DNA of 64,000 bases, taken from WTFV01 sp965200895 (GTDB taxonomy: Bacteria; Acidobacteriota; Vicinamibacteria; Vicinamibacterales; UBA8438). The notes beneath the pieces were generated by a model. That model was given only the letters and a program-made list of their open reading frames with translations. It was not told the DNA's origin and made no database searches. The stretch is taken from NCBI GenBank assembly GCA_965200895.1, contig CBDAVM010000001.1, positions 2,604,001-2,668,000 of the forward strand, read 5' to 3'. Of the stretch, positions 45,920 through 53,898 are shown piece after piece (position 1 is the stretch's first letter; every line of letters starts with the position of its first letter). The translations under genes were made by a program, and so were the position numbers.

Positions 45920-46713
45920 TTGAGCGCGCCCGGACGATAACCCTGCGGATCGACCTCGACCGTCTCGAAGCCCTCCGCGCGGAAGCGCTCCGTGACATCG
46001 GCCAGCAGCGCCGCATCGACGAGGCGCGCGACCTCCGCCGGCGCGACCTCGATGCGCGCCCGCGGCCCGAAGTAACGGACGCGGCACACCGCGAAGCCGT
46101 GGTCGCGCAGCACCCGCTCGCAGGCCGCCACCTGCGTCAGCCGCGCGGGCGTGATGGTCGTCCCGTACGGGAAGCGGCTCGACAGACAGGCCAGCGCCGG
46201 CTTGTTCCAGTTCGGCAGTCCCAGCCGCCGCGCGGCCTCCCGAATGTCGCCCTTCGTGAACCCGGCCTCGTCGAGGGGTGAGCGGACGCCGTGCTCTTTC
46301 GCGGCCTGCCGCCCCGGCCGGTGGTCTCCGCGGTCGTCCACGTTGAACCCGTCGACAACGTGGCCAAGCCGCCGGCGGGCGGCTTCCCGCACCGCGCGGC
46401 CGTAGACCTCGACCTTGCAGAAGTAGCAGCGGTTCACGGGGTTGGCGGCATAGCGCGGGTCGTCGACCTCGGCGGTGTCCACCAGCAGGTGCCGGGCGCC
46501 GAGCCGCTCCGCGAGCCGTCGCGCGGCGGCCCCCTCCTCGGGCGCCAGACTCGGGGAGACCGCGGTCAGCGCCACGGTCCGTTCTCCCAGGGCGCGGACC
46601 GCCTCGGCGAGCAGGTATCCCGAGTCGACGCCGCCGGAGAAGCACACGACCACCCGGTCGAGCCCGGCCAGCAGACTGCGGAGGCGGGCGACTCTTGCGT
46701 CCAGGGGCGTCAT
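45862..46713 (-). CDS. larE: ATP-dependent sacrificial sulfur transferase
   Basis: 283 residues from MTPLDARVARLRSLLAGLDR. The PP-loop CFSGGVDSGYLLAEAV sits near residue 24. The cysteine region is NPVNRCYFCKVEVYG with a third Cys in PALACLSSRFPYG. A three-cysteine arrangement is reported for LarE enzymes that use a [4Fe-4S] cluster instead of the single sacrificial Cys; that reading is inference. LarE makes the nickel-pincer cofactor of lactate racemase-type enzymes, but larA, larB and larC are not in the window. The last residues (RLAGSAFRPIPPAP) are encoded by repeat copy B. Confidence 0.9.
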   Translation of the reverse strand: MTPLDARVARLRSLLAGLDRVVVCFSGGVDSGYLLAEAVRALGERTVALTAVSPSLAPEEGAAARRLAERLGARHLLVDTAEVDDPRYAANPVNRCYFCKVEVYGRAVREAARRRLGHVVDGFNVDDRGDHRPGRQAAKEHGVRSPLDEAGFTKGDIREAARRLGLPNWNKPALACLSSRFPYGTTITPARLTQVAACERVLRDHGFAVCRVRYFGPRARIEVAPAEVARLVDAALLADVTERFRAEGFETVEVDPQGYRPGALNERPERLAGSAFRPIPPAP

Positions 46714-46809
46714 GGCGTCATCGATCGCGCGTCGGCAGTCCAGGTTCGCCGATAGTGTAACGTTACGGAAGCATCCGCCCGTCTCGCACGTTCCGCATCG
46801 CCCCGACGC

Positions 46810-47469
46810 ATGCCCGATCCGTACCAGACCACGACCCTGCTGCTCGGGACCGCCGCCTCGCTGGCGGTCGTCCACACGCTGCTCGGGATCGACCATTCAC
46901 TCCCGTTCTTCGTCCTCGGTCGCGCCCGCGGGTGGGCGCTCGGGCGCACGCTGGCGGTGACGGCGGCGTGCGGCGCGGGGCACGTCGCCTCGTCCGTCCT
47001 GATCGGCGCGGTCGGCGTCGGCCTGGGCATCGCGACCGACGCGCTGTTGTGGCTCGAATCGGCGCGCGGGGAACTCGCGGCGGCGCTGTTGATCGGCTTC
47101 GGTCTGGCGTATGCCGCGTGGGCCGTCTGGCGGGGAATCCGCGGGCCCGCCGGCGCGCGCCTCCACCGTACGCCGGAAGCCGCCGACCGCATCACGCCGT
47201 GGGCGCTCTTCATCGTCTTCGTGCTCGGACCCTGCGAGCCGCTCATCCCGTTGATGGTGGTGCCCGGCATCGCCGGCGACTGGTTCACCGTCGGCGCCGT
47301 GGTGGGCGTCTTCGGCCTCCTGACGCTGGCCGCCATGCTCTTGGCGGTGGCCGCGGCCTGGCGCGGCGTCGGGTTGCTCGGCGGCGGCCGCAGCGGCCGC
47401 CGCGCCGACGCTCTGGCCGGCCTCGTCGTCGCCGCGAGCGGCGCCGCCGTGCTGTTCCTGGGACTGTAG
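46810..47469 (+). CDS. Membrane protein resembling nickel/cobalt transporters (NicO/UreH-like)
   Basis: 219 residues with about six TM helices. The first helix carries HTLLGIDHSLPFFVLGRARG, an H-x4-DH pattern like the metal signature of NiCoT/RcnA proteins. The next carries AACGAGHVASSVLIGA with a second conserved His, and a later helix has FVLGPCEPLIPLM. It is divergent from larE, 96 bp apart. Because LarE serves a nickel cofactor, a nickel transport role is a sensible guess. Other members of the wider LysE/NicO superfamily export other solutes. Confidence 0.72.
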   Translation: MPDPYQTTTLLLGTAASLAVVHTLLGIDHSLPFFVLGRARGWALGRTLAVTAACGAGHVASSVLIGAVGVGLGIATDALLWLESARGELAAALLIGFGLAYAAWAVWRGIRGPAGARLHRTPEAADRITPWALFIVFVLGPCEPLIPLMVVPGIAGDWFTVGAVVGVFGLLTLAAMLLAVAAAWRGVGLLGGGRSGRRADALAGLVVAASGAAVLFLGL

Positions 47470-47495
47470 GTTACGCGGCTCGACGGAGGGCAGGC

Positions 47496-47590
47496 GTGTC
47501 GCAGGACGTGACGATTCCGGACATCGGCCATCTGTTGTGGCCCGTGCTGAAGGCGGTGCGGGATCTCGGCGCATCGGTCTCGCGCCGGCA
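47496..47590 (+). pseudogene. 5' remnant of an mrr-type restriction endonuclease gene
   Basis: GTG after GGAGG begins MSQDVTIPDIGHLLWPVLKA then VRDLGASVS, the winged-helix N-terminus of Mrr-type restriction proteins. After about 30 codons the similarity stops abruptly and the antiporter gene begins 80 bp later. The strong ribosome-binding site suggests the gene was expressed before truncation. Confidence 0.6.
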
Positions 47591-47671
47591 CGCCGGCCAC
47601 GCGTGCCGCGTCGCATCGACGCATGAGCGGGTCGGCGGTTCGGGGGCCGGACATTTGCCGGAGAACACACC

Positions 47672-48625
47672 GTGCTCTACGACATCCTGCTGATCGCTGT
47701 CGGTTTCGCCCTCGTCGCCAAGGGCGGCGATCTGTTCGTCGACGCGAGCGTCCGCATCGGGCGGGCGCTCGGCGTGCCGCGCTTCGTCATCGGCGGCACG
47801 CTGGTGAGCCTGGCCACCACCGGGCCGGAGCTGGTCGTTTCGGCCACCGCCGCCGTGATGGGGGATGCAGGCATCGCGCTGGGCAACGCCGTCGGGTCGT
47901 GCATCTGCAACATCGGCCTGATCGTCGGCACCGTGGCGATCATCATGCCGGTGGAGGTCGACCGGCAGGACTTCATCCGCCGGGCCGCCTGGATGGTCGC
48001 CGGCGGCGTGCTGGTCGTGGCTTTTTCCTGGGACCTGACGATGGAGCGGATCTACGGCGGCGTGCTGCTCGCCCTGGCCGGCGCCTACCTGGCGTGGGAC
48101 CTGATCGGCGTCCTCCGGTCGCGGCGCGCGGGCGCGGCCGAGGAGGTGACCGCGGCCGACCGCGAGGGGCTGTCGGCGGCGGTCGGCTGGTTCTCCGTCG
48201 GCGGCGTCTGCGTGCTGGCCGGCAGCTACCTGCTGGTCGAGTCGGGCCAGGGACTCGCCGCCGCGCTCGGCGTGCCGTCCTCGATCATCGGCTTCTCGGT
48301 CATCGCCATCGGCACGTCGCTGCCCGAACTGGTGACCGGCGTGACCGCGGCCCGCAAGCGCGTGCCCGACCTGTCGCTCGGCAACATCATCGGCGCCAAC
48401 GTCCTCAACCTGTGCCTCATCGTCGGCCTCTCCGGAGCCATCCGGCCGCTGGCGCTCGACGTGTTCAGCCAGCGCTACGGATTCCCCTGGCTGGGCGTCT
48501 TCATGCTCGTCATCGTCGGCGTGGTGCTGAAGAACGGCCTCGTCCGGCGCGCGGCGGGCATCGGCCTGCTGATGCTCTACGCCCTCTACATGATCGGTCT
48601 GGTGTCGGCGTCGACACTGGGCTGA
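47672..48625 (+). CDS. Calcium/sodium (CaCA) antiporter, YrbG family
   Basis: 317 residues with ten to eleven TM helices and two inverted alpha repeats. Repeat one: GGTLVSLATTGPELVVSATA, then GNAVGSCICNIGLIV. Repeat two: FSVIAIGTSLPELVTGVTAA, then LGNIIGANVLNLCLIVGL. The ion-site acidic residues sit in the two GPELV/LPELV motifs. GTG start 9 nt after GGAGAA. It exchanges Ca2+ or a similar cation for Na+ or H+ at the inner membrane. Confidence 0.94.
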   Translation: MLYDILLIAVGFALVAKGGDLFVDASVRIGRALGVPRFVIGGTLVSLATTGPELVVSATAAVMGDAGIALGNAVGSCICNIGLIVGTVAIIMPVEVDRQDFIRRAAWMVAGGVLVVAFSWDLTMERIYGGVLLALAGAYLAWDLIGVLRSRRAGAAEEVTAADREGLSAAVGWFSVGGVCVLAGSYLLVESGQGLAAALGVPSSIIGFSVIAIGTSLPELVTGVTAARKRVPDLSLGNIIGANVLNLCLIVGLSGAIRPLALDVFSQRYGFPWLGVFMLVIVGVVLKNGLVRRAAGIGLLMLYALYMIGLVSASTLG

Positions 48626-48683
48626 GCGCCGGACCGGACCGGGCGGTTGACAGCGGTCGGACGCCCGATGACGATCGACCGTC

Positions 48684-48755
48684 ATGCTTGAGCGATTGCG
48701 CATACGCAACTTCCGCGGCTTTCGCGACACCGAGACCGACCAGTTGGGGCGGATC
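48684..48755 (+). pseudogene. 5' remnant of a RecF/OLD-like AAA ATPase gene
   Basis: The ATG begins MLERLRIRNFRGFRDTETDQ then LGRI, the canonical N-terminal strand-turn of AAA ATPases of the RecF/OLD type (compare LxxLxIxNFRGFxD). The following residues lack any Walker A loop. About 24 codons survive. Confidence 0.6.
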
Positions 48756-48899
48756 GCTCGCAACGGGGCCGACGGCGCCACGATGCGACAGGGTTCGGGC
48801 GGACGTGCGCTCCGGTTCACGTACGACGATTCGGAGGTCGGACGAATCGAGAGCGAGGCGCGGGAGACTGCCGAAAAGGTCGCATTCCGTCAGGACAAC

Positions 48900-49120
48900 A
48901 CCTGTCGACCGGAGTTCGACGGTCTCGGCGTCGAGCTCGACGAGGTAGTCGAAGCGGTTGCGGGCGACATGGACCGGCGCCGCGCCGAGGGCGTCGGCGA
49001 GCCAGCCCGGCGTCGGCGCCGGTTCGGCCGGTTCGGCCGGGAAGTCCATCCGAAGTCGAACAGCAGGCTGCGCCCGCCGTCCAGCGGCGCGAGCGGCCCG
49101 CGGGGAGATGGGCGGGGTGG
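48900..49120 (-). pseudogene. Fragment of a PhzF-family gene
   Basis: On the minus strand the frame reads RLRMDFPAEPAEPAPTPGWL then ADALGAAPVHVARNRFDYLV and ELDAETVEL. This is the central part of PhzF/isomerase-fold proteins, where LDFPA and ARNRFDYLVEL are typical. The N-terminal third with the catalytic Glu and the C-terminal half are missing, and no start signal is present, so it is an internal fragment. Confidence 0.55.
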
Positions 49121-49289
49121 CGCGCTCGCCGTCGCCGATTGGCAGCGAATCATCGAGGCGCACGGGAACCTCTGCACCGAGAGGATGTGGCTCGCTCGCC
49201 GTCGTCGACCGGCAGGCGAATCGGCGGGTCGCCCTGCGGCGTCCGGTTCGGGAACGGACGATGCCCGGCCTGCTCGGGGAGACGGAACG

Positions 49290-50765
49290 ATGCCTGCACG
49301 GTGGACCGGACGGTGGCGACGGGTGACGGCGTTCGGGCTGTTCGCGCTGGCTGTGTCCGGTGCGGCGAGGGCCCAGGAGACGGTCGACAACGAGCTCGAC
49401 CGTTTCATGGCGCGCGTGCTCGAACGGCGTGACGAGAACGCGGCGGCCCGCTTGCGGTACGTGCTCGACGAACGTTCCCAGGTGCGCGTCACCGGGCCCG
49501 ACGGCGCGGCGATCTGGGCGTTTCGCGGGGAGTACACCTGGTACGCGCGCGACGGCGTGTTCGTGCGAAGTCCGGTCCGCATCGACGGGGTCACGATCGA
49601 CGAGGCGCAGCGGCGCGAGTACGAGGCGGACTGGCTGCGGCAGGAGCGCCGCCGCGCCCAACGCCGCCGGGAGGAACGCCGGTCGCCGGCCCGCGCGTCG
49701 CTGCGGTCCACTCGTGAGAACGTGCGGCTGGCCGTCGAGCGTCTGTGGGGAGGCCGCATCGAGGGCGACCTGCTGGACGCCATCGTCGAGAACGCCGAGG
49801 CCCGGGGCGACGACCATGCCGCCATCGTCGCCGCGGCCGACCGGATTCTGGTGGGGCTCGGCGGTGTGCCGGCGGTCGGTTTCGACCGCGCCGTCGAGCG
49901 GGCGCACGACGGATTCGCGATGCTCGAAGCCGGCCGGCTCGACGCCGAGGAGGTGGCGGCCATGCTCGATCGCGCCGTAGCCGCGATCACGCCGGCCGCG
50001 GCGACGGCCGACGCAGACGCCTTCGCCCGGTTCCTGGAACTGTTCGACCTGGCGGCGCGGTTCGATGTCCTGATTGCTCCCGTCGATCCGGCGCTGGTGG
50101 CGCGTTCCGGGGATCCCGCCGCGGATGTGGCGCGCGCCGCCGCGTTGGCCGAACGACTGCGGGCGCTCGCGGTCGTCACGTCCGCCGCCGCCGCCGGCGG
50201 ACGTGACGACGCCGGTCCCCCGGCCTCCGAGCGCGTATGGACTGACGGCATCGAGCCGCGTTTCCTCTCCGACGCCTACTACTTTCTGGATTTCCCGTTC
50301 GAGCCGGGCAACTACTACCTGGTGGGCCGTGAGAGGCTGGACGGTCACGACGTGCTGCGGATCGAGTACTACCCCGAGCGCCCGTTCGCCGATCCTGACG
50401 AGAACCCCGACGACCCGCCGGCGCAGGGGCGTGCCGCCGAAATCGAGTCGGCGCTGGGCAGGACCCTGCTCGTGACGCTGTGGATCGAACCGGTGAGGCG
50501 CCAGATCGTACGGTACACGTTCGACAACCTCGGTTTCGATTTCCTGCCGGGGCGCTGGTTGTTCCGCCTGGACGACGTGACCGCCTCGATGACGATGAAC
50601 GAGCCGTTCGATGGCGTCTGGCTCCCGGCGCGGATGGACGTGCGCGCCACGGTGTCGCTGGCGCTCGGCAGCTTCGAGCTGACTGCCGCCCGCACGTACA
50701 CCGACTACCGTGAGGCGAAGACGGGGGGACGGCTGCTGTGGGACACACCGGAGCCCCTGCGATGA
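49290..50765 (+). CDS. Secreted protein of unknown function coupled to the BamA/TamA-like gene
   Basis: Starts at MPARWTGRWRRVTAFGLFAL with a signal peptide cut near GAARAQ; GGGGAGACGG precedes the ATG. The 491-residue protein has a helical, Arg/Glu-rich N-half (RQERRRAQRRREERR) and a beta-rich C-half (NYYLVGRERLDGHDVLRIEY, LGRTLLVTLWIEPVRRQIVR, WLPARMDVRATVSLALGSFE). This C-half looks like the lipoprotein-sorting/LolA-like curved sheet used to carry lipid or lipoprotein. The stop overlaps the BamA/TamA-like gene (ATGA). The pair may work together in outer-membrane assembly; that is inference. Confidence 0.75.
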   Translation: MPARWTGRWRRVTAFGLFALAVSGAARAQETVDNELDRFMARVLERRDENAAARLRYVLDERSQVRVTGPDGAAIWAFRGEYTWYARDGVFVRSPVRIDGVTIDEAQRREYEADWLRQERRRAQRRREERRSPARASLRSTRENVRLAVERLWGGRIEGDLLDAIVENAEARGDDHAAIVAAADRILVGLGGVPAVGFDRAVERAHDGFAMLEAGRLDAEEVAAMLDRAVAAITPAAATADADAFARFLELFDLAARFDVLIAPVDPALVARSGDPAADVARAAALAERLRALAVVTSAAAAGGRDDAGPPASERVWTDGIEPRFLSDAYYFLDFPFEPGNYYLVGRERLDGHDVLRIEYYPERPFADPDENPDDPPAQGRAAEIESALGRTLLVTLWIEPVRRQIVRYTFDNLGFDFLPGRWLFRLDDVTASMTMNEPFDGVWLPARMDVRATVSLALGSFELTAARTYTDYREAKTGGRLLWDTPEPLR

Positions 50766-50943
50766 CGCATTCCCCCGGGGGCAGCGCCGCGCGGTCGAGC
50801 GCTTCGCATCGGGGGTTGTGGACGGCGCCGCACGCTGCCTCGACGAGGCCTGCGATGACGCCCCTCCGGGGGACAGCGCCGCGCGGTCGAGCGCTTCGCA
50901 TCGGGGGTTGTGGACCGCACCGTACGCTGCCTCGACGAGGCGC
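50758..50943 (+). repeat. 93-bp tandem duplication at the start of the BamA/TamA-like gene
   Basis: TGCGATGACGC begins at 50758 and again at 50851. CAGCGCCGCGCGGTCGAGCG is at 50782 and 50874, followed by CTTCGCATCGGGGGTTGTGG in both. The units differ by a few substitutions and one base of length, so each places its ATG in the same frame but reads the rest differently. It extends the N-terminus ahead of the signal peptide. Confidence 0.85.
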
Positions 50944-52228
50944 GTGCGCCACCCCTGCCGTCGCGCTCGGGACAGCCGCCGCCGTGCTGGCGGCGCTGCT
51001 GCCCGCGACCGGCGCCTACGGCGGGCCGGCCCGGGAAACCGTCGTTGCGCTCCGTGTCCACGGCAACCAATCGATGTCGGCCGACGAGGTGCTGGCGCTC
51101 GCCGGCATCCGGGTCGGCGACATCGTGGGGACGGGCCGGTTGGAGGCGGTCGCGCGCCGACTGGAGGCCAGTGGACGCTTCGAGACGGTCGAGGTTCGCA
51201 AGCGGTACCGCTCGCTGACGGCGACCGATCGCATCACGGTCATCATCGTCGTGCGGGAGCGGCCGCGCGCGTCGATCCGCAGTCCGGTGGTGCGGTCGCT
51301 GGCCCGCCTGGCCAGCCAGTCCATGTTCCTGCCGATCATCCGCCACGACGAGGGCTACGGATGGTCCTACGGCGCGCGCTTCACGCTCGTCGATGGGCTG
51401 GGGCGGAACAGCCGCGTGTCGGCCCCGGTGACCTGGGGCGGCGACAAGCGGATGGCGCTCGAAGCCGACCGGTCGCTGTCTGGCGCGGTGTTCGCTCGCG
51501 TGCGCGGCGGGGCGTCGTACGGACGCCGAACCCATCCGTATTTCGGGGTCGAGGACCGGCGGTCGCGCGTCTGGGCCGCCGTCGAGCGGCGGCTGCCGTT
51601 GGGGGTCCGGGCGGGAGCGGAGGTGGCGTGGGAGGACGTCGCCTTCGGCATCGCGAGGGACCGTCTGGCCCGGCTGACCGTCGATCTGGAGTACGAGGGT
51701 CGCGCGGCCGGCGCATTCCCGCGCGACGACGTGCGGCTGCGCGCTGCGGTCGAGCGGTTCGACGTCGCCGGATCACTGCCCGCCGTCGTCCGGCCTCGCC
51801 TGGACGCCCGGGTATTCAAGGGCGTCGGCGGCCGGACGGTCCTGGCCGCGCGCGTCTTCTTCGAGGGCGCCTCGGCGCCGCTGCCGCCGTACGAGCGACC
51901 GCTGCTCGGCGGTCGCGGCACCTTGCGCGGGTGGCCGGTCGGGGCGCGGGTCGGAGACCGGCTCCTGGCCGCCTCGGTCGAGCTCCGCCTGCCGATCAGT
52001 TCGCCGTTGTCGCAGGCCACCACCGGGTTTCGCATCTTCCATGATACGGCGGCGGTCTACGACGCCGGTCGGTCCGTGCGCGACCAGCGGTTCCTGCGGG
52101 GTGCCGGCGGCGGCGTCTTCCTGACCTTTCCGCTCGGCAGCCTGTTTCTCGACGTGGGGCATGATCTGCGGGGCTCGGTCCGGCTTCACGCCGGCGCCGA
52201 ATTCGGTTGGAGGCCCTCGACGAGGTGA
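50762..52228 (+). CDS. BamA/TamA-family outer-membrane protein, short form
   Basis: Up to 488 residues. The first ATG overlaps the upstream stop; a second ATG at 50855 lies in the duplicated segment and may be the true start. The signal peptide is ALGTAAAVLAALLPATGAYG. One POTRA domain follows (VVALRVHGNQSMSADEVLAL, then GRFETVEVRKRY), and then a 16-strand-type barrel with GGRGTLRGWPVGARVGD, the RGF-like L6 motif of the Omp85 superfamily. Ends in WRPSTR rather than an aromatic. It probably inserts or secretes partner proteins across the outer membrane. It has far fewer POTRA domains than BamA. Confidence 0.85.
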   Translation: MTHSPGGSAARSSASHRGLWTAPHAASTRPAMTPLRGTAPRGRALRIGGCGPHRTLPRRGACATPAVALGTAAAVLAALLPATGAYGGPARETVVALRVHGNQSMSADEVLALAGIRVGDIVGTGRLEAVARRLEASGRFETVEVRKRYRSLTATDRITVIIVVRERPRASIRSPVVRSLARLASQSMFLPIIRHDEGYGWSYGARFTLVDGLGRNSRVSAPVTWGGDKRMALEADRSLSGAVFARVRGGASYGRRTHPYFGVEDRRSRVWAAVERRLPLGVRAGAEVAWEDVAFGIARDRLARLTVDLEYEGRAAGAFPRDDVRLRAAVERFDVAGSLPAVVRPRLDARVFKGVGGRTVLAARVFFEGASAPLPPYERPLLGGRGTLRGWPVGARVGDRLLAASVELRLPISSPLSQATTGFRIFHDTAAVYDAGRSVRDQRFLRGAGGGVFLTFPLGSLFLDVGHDLRGSVRLHAGAEFGWRPSTR

Positions 52229-52262
52229 GCGGCCAGGCATCTGCAACCGACGAACGACACCG
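52229..52262 (+). repeat. Detached 33-bp arm of the dispersed repeat
   Basis: GGCATCTGCAACCGACGAAC then GACACCGTCCAGG matches the first part of copy A (24631-24663, minus strand) with three or four mismatches. It sits immediately after the BamA/TamA-like stop and before the HAD gene. The second part of the element follows the HAD gene at 52973. Confidence 0.75.
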
Positions 52263-52329
52263 TCCAGGCGGGATGCATCGCTGCTCGAATGCCGCGGGGA
52301 TTTCGGCACGGGCTGTTATACTTCCCGCC

Positions 52330-53010
52330 GTGTCCGCGGGCGGCTACGGCGTCCTCCTCTTCGACCTGGACGGCACCCTCATCGATTCGATCCCGCTCAT
52401 CATGGCGTCGTTCCGGCACACGATGCAAACGCATCTGGGGGCCGTGCCGGACGATGCGGTCTGGCGGGCCGGTTTCGGCACGCCGCTGCGGCCGCAGCTC
52501 CGCAAGTTCGCGCGCGACGACGAACACGCATCGCGCATGGTCGATACCTATCGCGCCTATACCGACGCGCATCACGATGGTCTCCTGAAGTCCTACGCGG
52601 GCATCGACGGGGCGCTCGGCGCACTCCGCGCCGCGGGCGTCCAACTGGCCGTCGTCACCAGCAAGACGCACGCCCTGGCCCGCCGAGGTCTCGCGCGCTG
52701 CGGACTCGACGAGTACTTCGGCGTCCTGATCGGCGCCGACGACGTGCGGGAGCACAAGCCGCACCCGGGGCCCGTGCTGGCGGCACTGGACCGACTCTCG
52801 GCCAGCCCGACCGACACGGTGTTCATCGGCGACTCGCCCCACGATATCGAGGCCGGGCGCGCCGCCGGGGTCCGGACCGCCGCGGCGCTGTGGGGACCGT
52901 TCCCGCGCGAAGCGCTGGCGCAGGCGTCGCCGCATCACTGGCTCGCCGAGCCGGCCCGTATCGCCTCGCTGGGAGCTTGTGCCGCAGAACGCAACGAAGC
53001 GAAGTGCTGA
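52330..53010 (+). CDS. HAD-superfamily phosphatase, phosphoglycolate phosphatase-like
   Basis: 226 residues from the GTG at 52330, which follows the -10-like TATACT and directly precedes the conserved core; other upstream starts read through non-conserved sequence. Motif I is LLFDLDGTLID, motif II VVTSKTHALARRGL, the Lys lies in VREHKPHPGPVL, and motif III is FIGDSPHDIEAGRAAG. The cap domain is alpha-helical (type C1). The last residues (ASLGACAAERNEAKC) and the stop are provided by the dispersed repeat. It hydrolyses a phosphomonoester; phosphoglycolate or pyrophosphate are possible substrates. Confidence 0.88.
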   Translation: MSAGGYGVLLFDLDGTLIDSIPLIMASFRHTMQTHLGAVPDDAVWRAGFGTPLRPQLRKFARDDEHASRMVDTYRAYTDAHHDGLLKSYAGIDGALGALRAAGVQLAVVTSKTHALARRGLARCGLDEYFGVLIGADDVREHKPHPGPVLAALDRLSASPTDTVFIGDSPHDIEAGRAAGVRTAAALWGPFPREALAQASPHHWLAEPARIASLGACAAERNEAKC

Positions 53011-53075
53011 GGCGCAAGGTCCTGGAGTGGAGGGATGGCCGAACGCCGAGCCCGCGAGGCGTTTCGGGCCGCTCG
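52973..53075 (+). repeat. Dispersed palindromic repeat, copy C
   Basis: GAGCTTGTGCCGCAGAACGC, then GGCGCAAGGTCCTGGAGTGG and AACGCCGAGCCCGCGAGGCG, align with copies A and B. CTTGTGCC and GGCGCAAG form the imperfect outer stem. The HAD gene stops inside it (TGA at 53008-53010). The stretch 53076-53183 that follows shows no gene. Confidence 0.8.
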
Positions 53076-53183
53076 TTCGCTGACGGCGCCCGCCGGTCGT
53101 GTCGCCGTGTGATCCGTGACGATGTTCCGTCCAGGACGACTTGATCCTGCACGCCGTCCACCGGGTTCGCTACCATTCCGCCC

Positions 53184-53621
53184 ATGGAATCGCACTCCAC
53201 CCTGCATCCCGCCCTGCCTGCCGGGTACCAGGCGTACGCCTACGAGGATCCTTTCGAGGATCACGTCGGGCCCCTGGGCTACCGGATCGACGGCAACCGG
53301 ATCTCGTTCGCATTCCGGGCGGACGGTCGACACGCCAACACCAGCGGCACGCTGCACGGCGGCATGCTGATGACCTTCGCCGACTTCGCGCTGTGTCTGA
53401 CCGCGGTCTGGGACCAGCCGGGCGAGAAATGCGTGACCGTGTCGTGCAACTGCGAGTTCGTGGCGGCCGGCGAGCCGGGCGCGTTGATCGAGGCGGCCGG
53501 CGAGGTGGTGCGCCGGACGCGCTCGCTGACCTTCGTGCGCGGACAGATCTTCACCGGCGACCGGGTGCTGCTGAACTACAGCGCGATCGTCAAGCGCATT
53601 CCGGGCGGCCGCGCGCCCTGA
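53184..53621 (+). CDS. PaaI-family hotdog thioesterase
   Basis: A 145-residue hotdog protein. The catalytic helix is SGTLHGGMLMTFADFAL (HGG motif with the downstream Asp), and the closing strands are CVTVSCNCEFVAAGEPGALI and TRSLTFVRGQIFTGDRVL. Proteins of this type hydrolyse phenylacetyl-type or medium acyl-CoA thioesters as a tetramer. No pathway genes flank it. A spare promoter-like GTATAT lies after its stop, before the TonB receptor. Confidence 0.9.
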   Translation: MESHSTLHPALPAGYQAYAYEDPFEDHVGPLGYRIDGNRISFAFRADGRHANTSGTLHGGMLMTFADFALCLTAVWDQPGEKCVTVSCNCEFVAAGEPGALIEAAGEVVRRTRSLTFVRGQIFTGDRVLLNYSAIVKRIPGGRAP

Positions 53622-53898
53622 CGTTCGTACGCCCGCGTCCGCGCAGGGAGTATATTGGGGCGAAGCCCGGCCGCCGCCGCATCCTTGCGGCGCGGGCGGA
53701 TACGCTGCGTCGTCGAGCTCGCGTCGTCGGTGGTTGGCGTTCACCCGGAGAGCGGAAGCGATGCTGGGGCGAACCTCTTCAGACCGGTCGGTGCAGTTGC
53801 TCGCGTCCTGCCTCCTGCTGCGGACGGTCGCTCCTCCCTCGGGTTCCCATCCTCCGGGAACGTCTGGTTCGTTCGCAACCCTGGAACGGAGGTGGATG

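Larger units (their letters stand above)
48626..49289. other. Gene-decay region between antiporter and secreted protein genes
   Basis: 660 bp with no intact gene. It contains the 5' remnant of a RecF-like ATPase (48684 onward, plus strand) and a PhzF-like fragment (49120 down to 48900, minus strand). A plus frame runs open from 48684 straight into the gene starting at 49290, but the middle part is not protein-like. GCGCCG-rich filler makes up the rest. Confidence 0.6.

Noticed and set aside
52229..53075. Integron-like cassette with attC sites around the HAD gene
   Set aside because: The flanking halves do not show the GTTRRRY core sites or paired L/R boxes of attC, and there is no integrase. 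A dispersed repeat explains the data better.
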